Shown here piece by piece: positions 22,304-34,732 of a stretch of 64,000 nt of DNA (position 1 is its first letter; every line of letters starts with the position of its first letter). Location of the stretch: positions 35,919,398 through 35,983,397 of the forward strand of contig OX352773.1 of assembly GCA_947095535.1 (NCBI GenBank), read 5' to 3'. The position numbers and the translations under genes were made by a program. The notes under the pieces are model-generated. The model was not told where the DNA came from. It made no database searches and was given only the letters and a program-made list of their open reading frames with translations. Origin of the DNA: Poecilobothrus nobilitatus. Its lineage: Eukaryota > Arthropoda > Insecta > Diptera > Dolichopodidae.

Positions 22304-25300
22304 TAATCGTATCGTAATTTAAAATAAATAAATCGGCTGCTTGTTTGCAATGATCGGAAAACTCTTAAGACTCTCAAATTGTGATAGATAAAAAAGTAAT
22401 GAGATAAGACAGTGTACAAAATTTTAGCGTACTAGATGGTGTGTGAATTAAAATACTGCTAGGTGTTCAACGATGTTGAATTAAAATATAGGTAAATAAA
22501 ACGAATTAAAGTGAAATTCAAATAAAGTGTGGATAAAGCAGGAAATGTTCAAAATTTATTTTATAGTGTATGTATGTATGTTTTAAGTTTTTTTTATAAC
22601 TTTAGTCTTGTTTTTCCTTTTTTCAATTTTTTTACTTTTAAATAACAAAAATATCTTTGAGTACCTACTTCTAATGTCAAAATTTAATTTTAAAATGTAG
22701 TTTTTCTGTTGTTGGTGTTTTTTGTGCAAAATATAATTTATTTGCGTGGTTCAAGGGTATTTATTGCTATTTGTATTAATTGACATATGTATGTAAGCAT
22801 ATGTAATTTTTTTTTATTTTGTTATTATATTTATTTTTTTAGTTATATAAAAATTTAATATAAGTTTCTTTGTATATATTATATACTATGGTATATGGGT
22901 TTAACTATTATTTTTTGTATATCAGATTTAATATATAGAATACAAATATTATTAAATATATTACTTGTATATATGACATGATTTTTACTCTATAGATTAA
23001 TTTGGTAGAAATGAGAAGTAGAATGCAGTAAGAGGAATATAGTGTAATATGTAGGAAAATATGATGTCAACATTTTAGTCCTTTTTATATATTAAAATGT
23101 ATCTTCATTTTTCTTTATGCATAAAAGAAGTGTTTTTTTTTTATTTAATATTTTCTATCTCTTTCTTTCTATCAGTTTTTCTTTTGTAATATGTACATTC
23201 AACTAAAGAAGAACTAAAAAGCTTTCTAAAATCAAAACACGTTCACAAACATTATTTTTTTTTTGATTTTTTTTTTTGTTTGTACTTTTATTAAAAACGC
23301 TCGTATGTTAAAGTTCGAGTATGGAATTAATGTATATGTTTTTTGTTTTTTCTATTTTCTTTTTGTTTTTATAAAATGTAATATGTGTTGTTATATTGTA
23401 GATTTGATAGGAATATGTATTTAATTTTTTAGTGTTACCGTTTATCCGTTATTTTAATTTTACATAGACTTTATATGACATTTTTCCCGTTTATATCACA
23501 TATAATTTTTCGTGCTGTTTTGTTTTTGATATTTTTGTCGTCTATTTTCGCTATGTCCATATATTTACATGTAATCGTAAAGTTTTTACTGGTCTCGTTA
23601 CTTCTCTTTCCGTCTATTTTGGCCTATTCTTAATTTTGTATAAAGTAGATAAAGTAAAAATATTGATGGAATTTGCATGTAATTGATCTATAGTTAGATA
23701 TTATTTCAATATCATATTGGAAAAGAAAATAATTATTATAAAGAAAACTGAGAAAAGTCTCTATTGTATTAGGAAATTCTCTATTGTATAGTAATTTATT
23801 AGGCTTTTAAAAAAGTTTAATTTTTGGTCTTTATTTTTCATTTGACAAAAATGTTTTAAAATGTAAAATATTTGCTGTGTTCTGATTTACAATAAATGGT
23901 AGCACAAAGTTTTTTTTTCCCGTTTTTTTTTTTTTTGTTAACTATGTTAAAATATTTTGTCTATGTTATTTAGTGCGTTTTAAGAATTCATTTGTAGATA
24001 GATAGCGTGATGTTAAAAAAAATTTACTGTTTTTTTTTTGTTTTATATTGAGTAGGAGTTAGGAGACCAAAAAGAACATACTATATATATATATATTATA
24101 TATCTACATAAGAATATCGATTGAAAACAGGATAATAATATTCCGTGATTTTGTTTTTCTTAAAATTATGTGCACATAAGTTGATATATATGTATGTACG
24201 TAATAAATGTATATATGTATATAATATTATTGCTGTTGCTTTGCTGATGATGCTTTTATCATCAAGACTAATTGGAAGAATAACTTTTGAATGTTAATTA
24301 GAGAAAAAAAAATTTTTTTTTTAAAAAAGAAAATTGAGAAATTTTTTTTCTTCTACATACGTATGGGAATATATAGATTGTTACATGCATATATGTATAC
24401 TTAGGTTCATATTTATATATAAATATATATTGATATATATTGATGATTTGAAATTAAAATCCTAATTTACAACTTGTATATTATAATATTGTAAAAATTA
24501 AAAAAAAAAAAAAACAAGCAAAAACAAATTAAAAACAAATTCATGAAAATTTAAAATATAGACAAGAAAAAGTTGAGAAAAAAACAACATAGAAAAAAGA
24601 TCTGGAAATAAATAAAAATAAAGGATTTAATTTTAAAACTCCCTTATTTTCTTAACTTATATATATGTATATATTTAACAGTCGTATATTATGATAATAA
24701 TATTTAAAATAAAATTTTGGTTTCAAGGAATTATTTCAAGGTTATACGTGTGTATGTATGCATAAAAAAATGGTTCAGGTTTTTATTTTGTTTAGTTTTA
24801 ATGGTAATACAGAAATTAAAAAAAAAATAAGTAACAATTTTTTATTTTTTTTTGAATCTTCAATTTTAAAATATGTATAAAGTGATTCTTTTATATTGCA
24901 TTCAAATATTAATACAATATTAATTGTATTAAATTTTGGACATTTTAATTTTAATTTATAGCCTTTAATTTTTAACAGTTCTAAGAAATCATAAATAATC
25001 TGAAAAAGAAAAAAATTTTCTCATGAACTATAAAAATTTTAGAATCGAAATTTAAGAAAAGGTACAGTGTAAACGACAAAAAAAGGCAAAAATAAGGAAA
25101 ATGGTTAAAGAAAAGAACTTTTAGAAAGAAAGAAATTATCAACGTTAACGAAAATTAAAGAACGAGATTCGCGAAATGCAATATGATACGGGGATGTTTA
25201 GGTTTGTTTCGAAGGAAAGCTTAGATTTAAAACAGATTAGTAGAATATTCAGCTGAAAACTGTAGTATTAATTAGTTCACCAAATTTTAAGTAACCAAAA

Positions 25301-25876
25301 TTTTTATTTTAAAGAAAAGGTAAAAACTCAATGAATTTGAAACAAATTTAACAAAAATTAAAACAAATATTGTAAGGATTTATGTAAAAGAGGAATGGAC
25401 ATTATCAGAACAGTATAGAACTCTTAAGTTTTTATAAAAAATATTAGAAATATTAATATCAAAATATAAATTCTAATATTATTTAATTTTTAATTTAAAA
25501 ATTCTTTTATAACTTTATGAAGAGAAAGAATCTGTTTTTTTTTAAAGAAAAGTAATATTGCAATTTTTTTTTTTTTTGCCAATTTTTAGGCTAATTTAAT
25601 AATCATTATTTTTTATATTACTATTGAAAAATAAAAATACAATAAAAACAATAAAAAACAAAAAAAAGGAATAAAATAAATATAATTTCATTTTGTTGTG
25701 CCAACAAAAGATCAAATAAAATAGTTTTTACCTACTTACATATTATTATTTACAAAATATTTATATACATATATATAAATATATTGGATTATGTTATATG
25801 CTTGTTAAATTTCTAAGAAAAAAAAAAAAAAAAAAAAATAAACAAAAAATAAAAGAATTTCTATAGTATTCATAAT

Positions 25877-25912
25877 ATTGAATTGAAATCCGCATAAGGA
25901 TTTCAATTCAAT
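25877..25912. repeat. Perfect 15-bp hairpin
   Basis: ATTGAATTGAAATCC at 25877-25891 and GGATTTCAATTCAAT at 25898-25912 are exact reverse complements around the loop GCATAA. Confidence 0.8.
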
Positions 25913-26016
25913 CTTCAACAAATAGAAATTGAGAAACAACAGATGTAATGAATTGCATTTAATATCTACATTTTTGTATATTTATATGCTATATACAGTT
26001 ATGGAATAGTACTTAG

Positions 26017-26180
26017 AAACATTTTTTTCCTTACGCGACTTTATGTGACCCATTAATGTGCCAGGATCTATATACTAATATACTATAGATCTTAAAAACA
26101 TTTTTTTCTTATACACATAAATATTATTTAGTTGAACACGACTCTATATGACCCATTGACGTGCCACAATCTACATGATG
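26017..26180 (+). repeat. Diverged tandem duplication
   Basis: CGACTTTATGTGACCCATTA (26036) and CGACTCTATATGACCCATTG (26139) continue as similar sequence into GTGCCA..ATCTA and are each preceded by AAACATTTTTTTC. The offset between the CGACT anchors is 103 bp. Confidence 0.65.
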
Positions 26181-28617
26181 ATTTAGTTCAAGGATTTTAT
26201 ATTTTCAAATTACTGAATTTTATAAATTTAATTTATTAATTATTTACGTTACAGAAAACCAAAATTTTTTATGTAATTTTAGATATCAAAAAAAAAAATT
26301 GTTCAATTACTAGTCCTGTATTAAGGCAAAAAGTGCAATTTTATATCTTGTAATAGCATTTTGTCGCAAACATTTTTTTTTATAAAAAAGAATTGATTAC
26401 TAAAAATTGTTTCTTTTTAATTTAAAACTGTGTTATAACATAATATGGTTAATTTAACTATTTAATTAACTAATAATGTTCTTCCTAAAATAGCTTCGCA
26501 AGTAGTCGGAAATTTTTGTAGTATTTTTTAATTTTTATTTGTTAGTATATGGAAGTATATAATAATTTAAAGACATGAGTTATCTTAATTTTTTAAACTA
26601 TCTTAATATAATTTTAATATAATGAACTGATTTTCATTTATCGACACTATGATTTGTTTAAAATTAAATATCCGTAATTGAATTATTTTTTTTTATATAA
26701 ATAATATATAAATATAAAATACAAAGAGTACAAATAATAATAAAATAGTGAAAAAAATAGGAAAGAAAATGGTGTTATTGTTAAGGATTGTAAATCGATC
26801 GATTTACCAAAAAGAAAAAAAAAATAAAAAAAGAAAAACCGAAATTGAACAGAAGTCTTGCCATTATGGATTGTTTGAAATAACAGATTGTGATGGTATT
26901 TTATCCTTTGTCGAATAAAAAAATCTTTTGTTTTTTTTTTTTCTTTTAAAAATTTACTTTTATTTATATGTGTTATGATAATGGTTGGAATAGTATTATT
27001 ATTTTTTTTCTTCTTCTATTTCATTTTTTGGTTGGTTTACCAAATATCCTTATGGTGCTCCTCTTTGTTTTTTTTCTATTGTTTTGACTTTTATTTCAAT
27101 TTCTCTTTTTCTATTGTTTTTTTTTCGTCAATTTTTATTTTCAGATTTTTTTATTTTTTTTTTTGTCGTAAATGTTTAAAAAGGATTCTGTATGATGATT
27201 ATTGTTGTTACTTTAAAAGTTATATATATATATAGTAGTAGTAGTTATTGTATAATTTATCAACTTGTAGAATCAAAAACAATTCATGTTATTTTATTGT
27301 CAGTGATATGCACTTTTATTTCTATAGATATATGTTTCTTTTTCCCCACATTTTATTTCTTTTGAATATTCTTTGGTTTTTTTCTTATATATACATAGTT
27401 ACATCTGGGGATTTGATTTTTTTTGAATAGTCATTTTGAATCATTTTTGAAAAACAATTTAATATTATGATTAAAGTATAATTGAATTCAATATAAAATT
27501 ATGAAATTTAAGTAATTTTATTTTATTTTTTTGCTTAGATAATGTTTTAATCCTTTCAAAGTATAGCAAATCTTTAAGCCGGTAAAATTTTTGAATCAGA
27601 TTTAAATTTCGGTTCAATATGTTAACATATTAAAAGATATATAAGTTACACCTTAGTTGTATGGTAAATAGTAATAGTATCATAATATTGGAAACGAAAA
27701 TAAATAATATATCTATTAATATATTAACTTTTATAATATTGGAACTGGCAATATAGTTTTCAACAAGCTAAATAAGCTATATAACATTATATCTAATGAT
27801 AGAGTATCAATTTTTTCTTTTCATTCAAGTATTTCAAGAGAAGTATGATAAATGTTGTTTAGATTTCTGAATAATAAATTCGCATTTGTTTTATAAAGTA
27901 AGACATTTTGAGGATATCTCTTTATAAAAGACCTTGAAGGTGTGAATTTTAAGCCTTATTAATTTTGAATACAATTATGATGTATAATATGAGCGATTTG
28001 TGTTTTAAGATTTTGAATTTTGATTATTTGTTATATTTTTTCAATTTTATTTAATATTAATTTTTATTGTGGATCATATTTGAAATGAACCAAAACACAA
28101 AAAAAAAAAAAAAAATTGAAACAAACAAAAACATTTTTTATCGAGGACAAAGAATAATTTTAAAGATTACATATTGAAAAAAAAAAAACAAAAAAAAATT
28201 TTTTTTCTTCATTAAATATGCATTTATAGAGTACATTATATTGGAAAAATTTAATTTCTTTTTTTTTTTGAGAATTTTCTATTTCAAAATTTTATTTAAA
28301 AATTTAAGAGTTTCTATTTGTATTATTTAAGAAAACGGGTTGATTTTAAAATGTTCCCAGTAATATAATCTTATACATATTGTATAATTTCTATAATGAA
28401 AATAGAATATTTAAATTGAAAAAAAAAAATTTCCTTTCTTCCTTTGTATATAGCATTATAGTTTTGGGATTAACTTATCTTTACTTTTCATGAAAGAGTC
28501 CAAGTGGGAACAAATAATTTCGAGTTTTATTTTATTTTTATAAATTTTTAATTTTAAATTTTCAACTAAAAAATGAAAATATTAAATATGAATTTAAAAA
28601 TAGTTCAATTTAAAACA

Positions 28618-30410
28618 AAACAAGGTAGAATGTAAACCAACGGTTTTTAAAAGCGCACATTTCCAAAACTCAATACAAATTGTTTAGAAGTGTGGCTTAC
28701 ACAATAATTTGAAAATTTCATGTAATAAGAAAAAACTTGAAAATAGGACATTTTTGAGATTTTGAGGGGCCGTAAGTCCGGAATCCTATATAACTAAGAA
28801 AAGCTGTTAACACACGTAAAAATATATTATTGAAGCTTTAATTTTTATGTCTTGCCGAAGAAAAGTTTTTACAGGTGCCTAAGTTACAGGTGTCTAAAAA
28901 TAGCAAATTTTCAATTTTTGAGGCGTAATAACTCTTAAAGAGGGGGCGTTACCAAAAAATTTTCTGAGGAAACTTATACTAATTCTAAAAGTTCTTTCTT
29001 GTCTCAAAATTTCAGGTTCCTATCTAAAGGGGTGCCGGAGTTATGAAAAAAGAAATTTCATGCAAAATGTGGTTTTCACATAACGGTAAATTTAAATCGT
29101 AAATTACAAAATATTACATAATTTTGATATTGTTTTATATAGATAATAAAATTTTCGATCTTCTACCGGTTTTAGATTGCAAAACTATTACGCAAAGCCC
29201 GAGATATATACATCTGAAAATGGAGCTTTTTTACAATTTTGAAGAGCTGCAGCTTTGGAACCCTTTACAACTAAAATAAACCTTTCACACACGTAAAAAT
29301 ATATTATTGTAGCTTTAATTTTCATGTCTTGCCGAAGAAAAATTTTTACAGGTGCCTAAGTTACAGGTGTCTAAAAATAGCAAATTTTCAATTTTTGAGG
29401 CGTAATAACTCTTAAAGAAGGGGCGTTACCAAAAAATTTTCTGAGGAAACTTATACTAATTCTAAAAGTTCTTTCTTGTCTCAAAATTTCAGGTTCCTAT
29501 CTAAAGGGGTGCCGGAGTTATGAAAAAAGAAATTTCATGCAAAATGTGGTTTTCACATAACGGTAAATTTAAATCGTAAATTACATAATATTACATAATT
29601 TTGATATTGTTTTATATAGATAATAAAATTTTCGATCTTCTGCCGGTTTTAGATTGCAAAACTATTACGCAGAGCCCGAGATATATACATCTGAAAATGG
29701 GGCTTTTTTACAATTTTGAAGAGCTGCAACTTTGGAACCCTTTACAATTAAAATAAACCTTTCACACACGTAAAAATATATTATTGTAGCTTTAATTTTT
29801 ACATCTTGCAGAAGTAAAATGTGTGCAGGTTCCTAAGTTACAGGTGTTTAAAAATAGCAAATTTTCAATTTTCAAGCCCTAATAGCTCATAAACAGGGGG
29901 TGGTCCGAAAAAATTTTCTGAGCAAACTTATACTAATTCTAAAAGTTCTTTCTTGCCTCAAAATTTCAAGCTTGTATCTAGAAGCGTGCCGGAGTTATGA
30001 AAGTAGAAAAATCATGCAAAATTTGGTTTTCACATAACGGTAAATTTAAATACTAAATTTAAAAAAATTGTATAATTTTGATATTAATTTACAAAGATAA
30101 AAGAAATACCTGTCGAATGACGTTTTCAGATTGAAAAAATCTTAAGCAGAACATAAGATATATGCATTTAAAAATAGGGCTTTTTCAAAGTTTGAGGGGG
30201 TGTAGCTCCGTAATGAGGGGGGCTACATGAAAAAGTTGTTCCACAAAATTATTTTTTTTATGAGACCTACCTATGGTTAAAATTTTTTTTCTCTATCTTT
30301 AACGGTGTAGAAGTTTTGTAAACAGGCGGACGGACGGACGGACGGACGGACGGACAGAGTGAAACTAATAAGCACATTTTTTCAAAATTTTTTTGGAAAT
30401 GTGCTAAAAA
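28618..30410 (+). mobile_element. HINE-like 1.8-kb element, copy 1
   Basis: Begins AAACAAGGTAGAATGTAAAC and ends GGAAATGTGCTAAAAA. The 5' subterminal GCGCACATTTCC is an inverted match of the 3' GGAAATGTGC. The 3' end itself folds as AGCACATTT...AAATGTGCT, and a seven-unit GGAC tract lies just before it at about 30328-30355. The interior holds three tandem monomers with a ~477-bp period (CACACGTAAAAATATATTAT at 28811, 29288, 29765), the third more diverged. A 3' hairpin, subterminal inverted repeat, GTCY-type microsatellite and lack of coding capacity fit Helentron-associated non-autonomous elements. Family membership is inferred, since no autonomous partner is in the window. Confidence 0.75.
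28760..30190 (+). repeat. Three internal ~477-bp tandem monomers of copy 1
   Basis: Monomer boundaries fall near GGGGCCGTAAGTCCGGAATC, GAAGAGCTGCAGCTTTGGAA and GAAGAGCTGCAACTTTGGAA. Each monomer carries CACACGTAAAA, CAGGTG(C/T)CTAAGTTACAGG or a variant, GTGCCGGAGTTATGAAA and CACATAACGGTAAATTTAAA in the same order. The first two monomers are nearly identical; the third differs at many positions. A partial fourth unit starts near 30180. Confidence 0.85.
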
Positions 30411-30881
30411 TACCTTTAAATGTTCCCTATTTTAAAGTAAATTATTTATTTTTTGAAAATTACATTTCAATATATATTAAATATAATTTTTAACTTTAGC
30501 TGCAGTATATATAAAGAATATATTTAAATAATAGATTTTGAAAGTTTTAAGTTTTTTGATGCCCGATTTTACTTTCAAATTTCTAGACGGTTATAAAATT
30601 TTGAAATTTATATTTAAATAACTTTATTTTTCAATATTATGTATTAAATTATTCGAATGACTTTTTACATAATATAGCAATATGCAATTAGTGGAAAATC
30701 AAAAAGAAAAAATTGCAAGTCTGAATTACACCGTGATATATAAAAGGGTATATGCAATCAATTATTTCGATAATTGAATGAAACGAAAATTTTTGGTAAG
30801 ACATTCTTACAAAAAATTGGGGAAAAAATTGAACTTTTTTTTAAATAAATGTAATTTTTATTGAAAATTTAATTGCGACTT
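30411..30881. other. A+T-rich non-coding stretch
   Basis: Nothing recognised. Confidence 0.5.
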
Positions 30882-31332
30882 AGGGGCACATTCACATGTG
30901 ATACATGCCTCTCGGTACAAAACATATTTCGGTTAGATTTCGCATACTCTTCGGAAATATTAACGAATATTATGCATTCAACATGTATCGGCACAATCAT
31001 AGACTACACGTAAGCAACAAATTTTTAATTTAAAATATTTTACGTCGTGAATTTTTTTTTTTTATTGTTTTGACATGCTTTTGGCATGATTGCAAGGAAA
31101 TTATTTTGAATTTGAAATTAAGAAGACCAAAAACAAAAAAAAAAAAAGCAATTTTAAAAACAAAACGTTTTGACGTTTGAATAAAACGCTTCTTGTTTGC
31201 CATCTTGCAGCGGATGCAAAAATGTTTGCTTCTTAATTGTGCGAAAGGTAGAGCATGTCATGAATACGATATATATATTCAAACAATTAAAATCTTGCAC
31301 CCAGAGGCATGCATCCCATGTGAATGTACCCT
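30882..31332. mobile_element. MITE-like element with ~35-bp terminal inverted repeats
   Basis: The left end AGGGGCACATTCACATGTGA then TACATGCCTCTCGGT is mirrored by the right end, whose reverse complement is AGGGTACATTCACATGGGAT then GCATGCCTCTGGGT. About 30 of 35 positions match. The 451-bp interior has no transposase frame. TTA on the left and TAA on the right adjoin the ends as an extension of the inverted repeat. No convincing target duplication was seen, so the superfamily (hAT or PIF/Harbinger are options) is open. Confidence 0.8.
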
Positions 31333-31899
31333 AAAATTACATTTTTTTAACTTAAGTATAAATACGCACAATTGAAAAAAAAAATCAGCTGTCTCCACCA
31401 CAGGACCGACCGCCACTACACAAAAAGTACAATGCCAAAATTTATAAATTTTTTACATAATAATTTATATCAAAGCAAAATAACTTCTAATAATTTAATA
31501 ACATTTTGTTTTATTCAATAAAAATAATTATATGCAATGAAATCGTAAAAATATATGTACATTCATTCATACATCCATTTATTATTATTATTATTGTAAT
31601 GTAGATACATGATTTTTTTTTCATTCAAAAAATAATATTAAAAGTAAAAAATAATAAAAACTGTAAACAAATACAAAACAAACATAAGATTAATATTAAA
31701 ACTGCTAACAAAAATTTTACCGTTTTAATTTTATGTTCTTTTTTATCAACAAATGAATAATATGCATTGACATAGATATAAGTACATACATATGTATGTA
31801 TAAAAATTTTTAGAGATATAAAAAAAAAAACAAAAAAAAAATTGTTCATATAAATTCATATGGAGTGTTACGTATGAAATTTGGACTTAGAAAAAAAAT
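31333..31899. other. A+T-rich non-coding stretch
   Basis: A/T runs; the minus-strand frame at 31625-31849 is Phe/Ile-rich chance sequence. Confidence 0.5.
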
Positions 31900-32285
31900 T
31901 AAATAAAAGTTAAAGTTAGTCGGATCAAAAAATGTTCTATGGCAAAGTTGTTCCTCTTTACTTGTGTAACAACTTTTTCTAATATAATTTTTCTCACAAA
32001 ATTTTTCTGTTACGAAATATTCGTAAAAAACTTAAAAAGTACACTAAAAACTACCACTTGCGGTTGTCCGATTTGCACCAAAAGCTTATCAATCCGAGAT
32101 ATTTACGTCAAAACCTTAAATATGAAATTTCAAAAAATTCCGCTCAGTCGTTTAAGCTGTACACGTGCCCACAGACATACCCACACACGCACCCACACAC
32201 ACACAGACGGACATCATGCTGAAAATTTTTTTACAGCCTTCTCCACACCGGAGTAGTGCATTTTTGCGAAAATCTCGGGTACAAA
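31900..32285 (+). mobile_element. Probable second HINE-like or dispersed element with a CA-rich tract
   Basis: A block with lower A+T content runs through CACTTGCGGTTGTCCGATTT, ATCCGAGATATTTACGTCAA, AGTCGTTTAAGCTGTACACG, a CCACACACGCACCCACACAC tract and AGACGGACATCATGCTGAAA, ending near CACCGGAGTAGTGCATTT. The layout (bland sequence, CA/GACGGAC microsatellite, conserved end) resembles widespread fly dispersed repeats. The 105-codon open frame across it carries a His-Thr-Arg repeat from the CA tract and is not a gene. Limits are approximate. Confidence 0.55.
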
Positions 32286-32825
32286 TTTTTAGTATTAAAA
32301 CAATACCTACCTTATACATTAATGTATGCGGTCGGTAAAAATTTGTAAATTTTGTATTTCAATTTAAATTAATTTTATCAATTGTCGTTTTTTATTTTAT
32401 CTGAATGCTCTCTTACCATAAGTGAAGTAGAAATTGTTGAATTTTTCTATTACCTATAAAATACATATATATAATATACATATTAAATAATTTTATTAAC
32501 CATAAATTACTGAAGTAAAAATTCTTTATTTAAAATAAAAATATCTTCATTTAATGTAAAAAAAAGTCTTCAGTTAAAGTAAAAAATGTATATAATTATT
32601 ATAAGAAATGTTGACTATGAAGTTGATAACAGTTTTTAATTCATATTGAAATTAGATTTCACTTGTTGTTCACAATTTTTTTAATTATTCCTTTTAAGCG
32701 TAAACTTTTTCTTTTCTAAGATCACCAATGCTTATAGCTTCTTTATAATTATAACTAAATATTTAAGTAAATATCTGAGCCTTATTAAAAAACAAATTTT
32801 TTCTGCTCTTATTTAATCCAATTTA
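32286..32825. other. A+T-rich non-coding stretch
   Basis: Nothing recognised. Confidence 0.5.
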
Positions 32826-34615
32826 AAACAAGGTAGAATGTAAACCAACGGTTTTTAAAAGCGCACATTTCCAAAACTCAATACAAATTGTTTAGAAGTG
32901 TGACTTACACAAAAATTTGAAAAATTTCATGTAATAAGAAAAAACTTGAAAATAGGAAATTTTTGAGATTTTGAGGGGCCGTAAGTCCGGAATCCTATAT
33001 AACTAAGAAAAGCTGTTAACACACGTAAAAATATATTATTGAAGCTTTAATTTTTATGTCTTGCCGAAGAAAAGTTTTTACAGGTGCCTAAGTTACAGGT
33101 GTCTAAAAATAGCAAATTTTCAATTTTTGAGGCGTAATAACTCTTAAAAAGGGGGCGTTACCAAAAAATTTTCTGAGGAAACTTATACTAATTCTAAAAG
33201 TTCTTTCTTGTCTCAAAATTTCAGGTTCCTATCTAAAGGGGTGCCGGAGTTATGAAAAAAGAAATTTCATGCAAAATGTGGTTTTCACATAACGGTAAAT
33301 TTAAATCGTAAATTACAAAATATTACATAATTTTGATATTGTTTTATATAGATAATAAAATTTTCGATCTTCTACCGGTTTTAGATTGCAAAACTATTAC
33401 GCAAAGCCCGAGATATATACATCTGAAAATGGAGCTTCTTTACAATTTTGAAGAGCTGCAGCTTTGGAACCCTTTACAACTAAAATAAACCTTTCCCACA
33501 CGTAAAAATATATTATTGTAGCTTTAATTTTCATGTCTTGCCGAAGAAAAATTTTTACAGGTGCCTAAGTTACAGGTGTCTAAAAATAGCAAATTTTCAA
33601 TTTTTGAGGCGTAATAACTCTTAAAGAGGGGGCGTTACCAAAAAATTTTCTGAGGAAACTTATACTAATTCTAAAAGTTCTTTCTTGTCTCAAAATTTCA
33701 GGTTCCTATCTAAAGGGGTGCCGGAGTTATGAAAAAAGAAATTTCATGCAAAATGTGGTTTTCACATAACGGTAAATTTAAATCGTAAATTACAAAATAT
33801 TACATAATTTTGATATTGTTTTATATAGATAATAAAATTTTCGATCTTCTGCCGGTTTTAGATTGCAAAACTATTACGCAGAGCCCGAGATATATACATC
33901 TGAAAATGGGGCTTTTTTACAATTTTGAAGAGCTGCAACTTTAGAACCCTTTACAATTAAAATAAACCTTTCACACACGTAAAAATATATTATTGTAGCT
34001 TTCATTTTTACATCTTGTAGAAGTAAAATGTGTGCAGGTTCCTAAGTTACAGGTGTTTAAAAATAGCAAATTTTCAATTTTTAAGCCCTAATAGCTCATA
34101 AACAGGGGGTGGTCCGAAAAAATTTTCTGAGCAAACTTATACTAATTCTAAAAGTTCTTTCTTGCCTCAAAATTTCAAGCTTGTATCTAGAAGCGTGCCG
34201 GAGTTATGAAAGTAGAAAAATCATGCAAAATTTGGTTTTCACATAACGGTAAATTTAAATACTAAATTTAAAAAAATTGTATAATTTTGATATTAATTTA
34301 CAAAGATAAATGAAATACCTGTCGAATGACGTTTTCAGGTTGAAAAAATCTTAAGCAGAACATAAGATATATGCATTTAAAAATAGGGATTTTTCAAAGT
34401 TTGAGGGGGTGTAGCTCCGTAATGGGGGGGGCTACATGAAAAAGTTGTTCCACAAAATTATTTTTTTTATGAGACCTATCTATGGTTAAAATTTTTTTTC
34501 TCTATCTTTAACGGTGTAGAAGTTTTGTAAACAGACGGACGGACGGACGGACGGACGGACAGAGTGAAACTAATAAGCACATTTTTTCAAAATTTTTTTG
34601 GAAATGTGCTAAAAA
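32826..34615 (+). mobile_element. HINE-like 1.8-kb element, copy 2
   Basis: Same ends and internal order as copy 1, with only scattered differences in the first 150 bp (for example GTGACTTACAC versus GTGGCTTACAC). The GGAC tract has six units at about 34537-34560. The three ~477-bp monomers are intact. Its 3' end faces copy 3 across a 117-bp spacer, so the pair forms one long inverted repeat. Confidence 0.78.
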
Positions 34616-34732
34616 GAACAGACTTATGTAACTTTAGATTATAAAATAAAATTCGATGCAAATTATATTAGCTGTTAACTGTAAATATTTGGCAGCAAAA
34701 GACTACAGCGCGATTAATGTAAAACTCATAAA
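34616..34732. other. Spacer between inverted HINE copies
   Basis: 117 bp of unrelated sequence separates the two tail-to-tail elements. It contains GACTACAGCGCGATTAATGT but no recognisable feature. It would form the loop if the arms were transcribed together. Confidence 0.8.

Larger units (their letters stand above)
22315..28617. other. Long A+T-rich non-coding stretch
   Basis: It contains a (TA)n tract near 24081-24103, a long A run near 25820-25840, a 15-bp hairpin at 25877-25912 and a diverged tandem duplication at 26017-26180. The open frames at 26975-27430 are runs of Phe, Ile and Tyr codons from T-rich sequence and I do not call them genes. The patch at 22330-22560 is less A/T-rich but has no recognisable content. 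Confidence 0.5.

Noticed and set aside
22330..22560. Less A/T-rich patch as a transcription start or 5' UTR
   Set aside because: No core promoter motif in sensible spacing and no downstream coding frame.
26975..27430. Two open frames of 86 and 60 codons
   Set aside because: They consist largely of Phe, Tyr, Ile and Leu codons from T-rich DNA, with no motif and no coding-type codon use.
30320..30360. GGAC tetranucleotide array as a CRISPR-like or regulatory array
   Set aside because: It is a built-in microsatellite at the same position in every copy of the HINE-like element; there are no spacers.
31939..32256. 105-codon frame with a His-Thr-Arg repeat
   Set aside because: The repeat comes from a CA microsatellite inside a dispersed element; no domain is recognisable.
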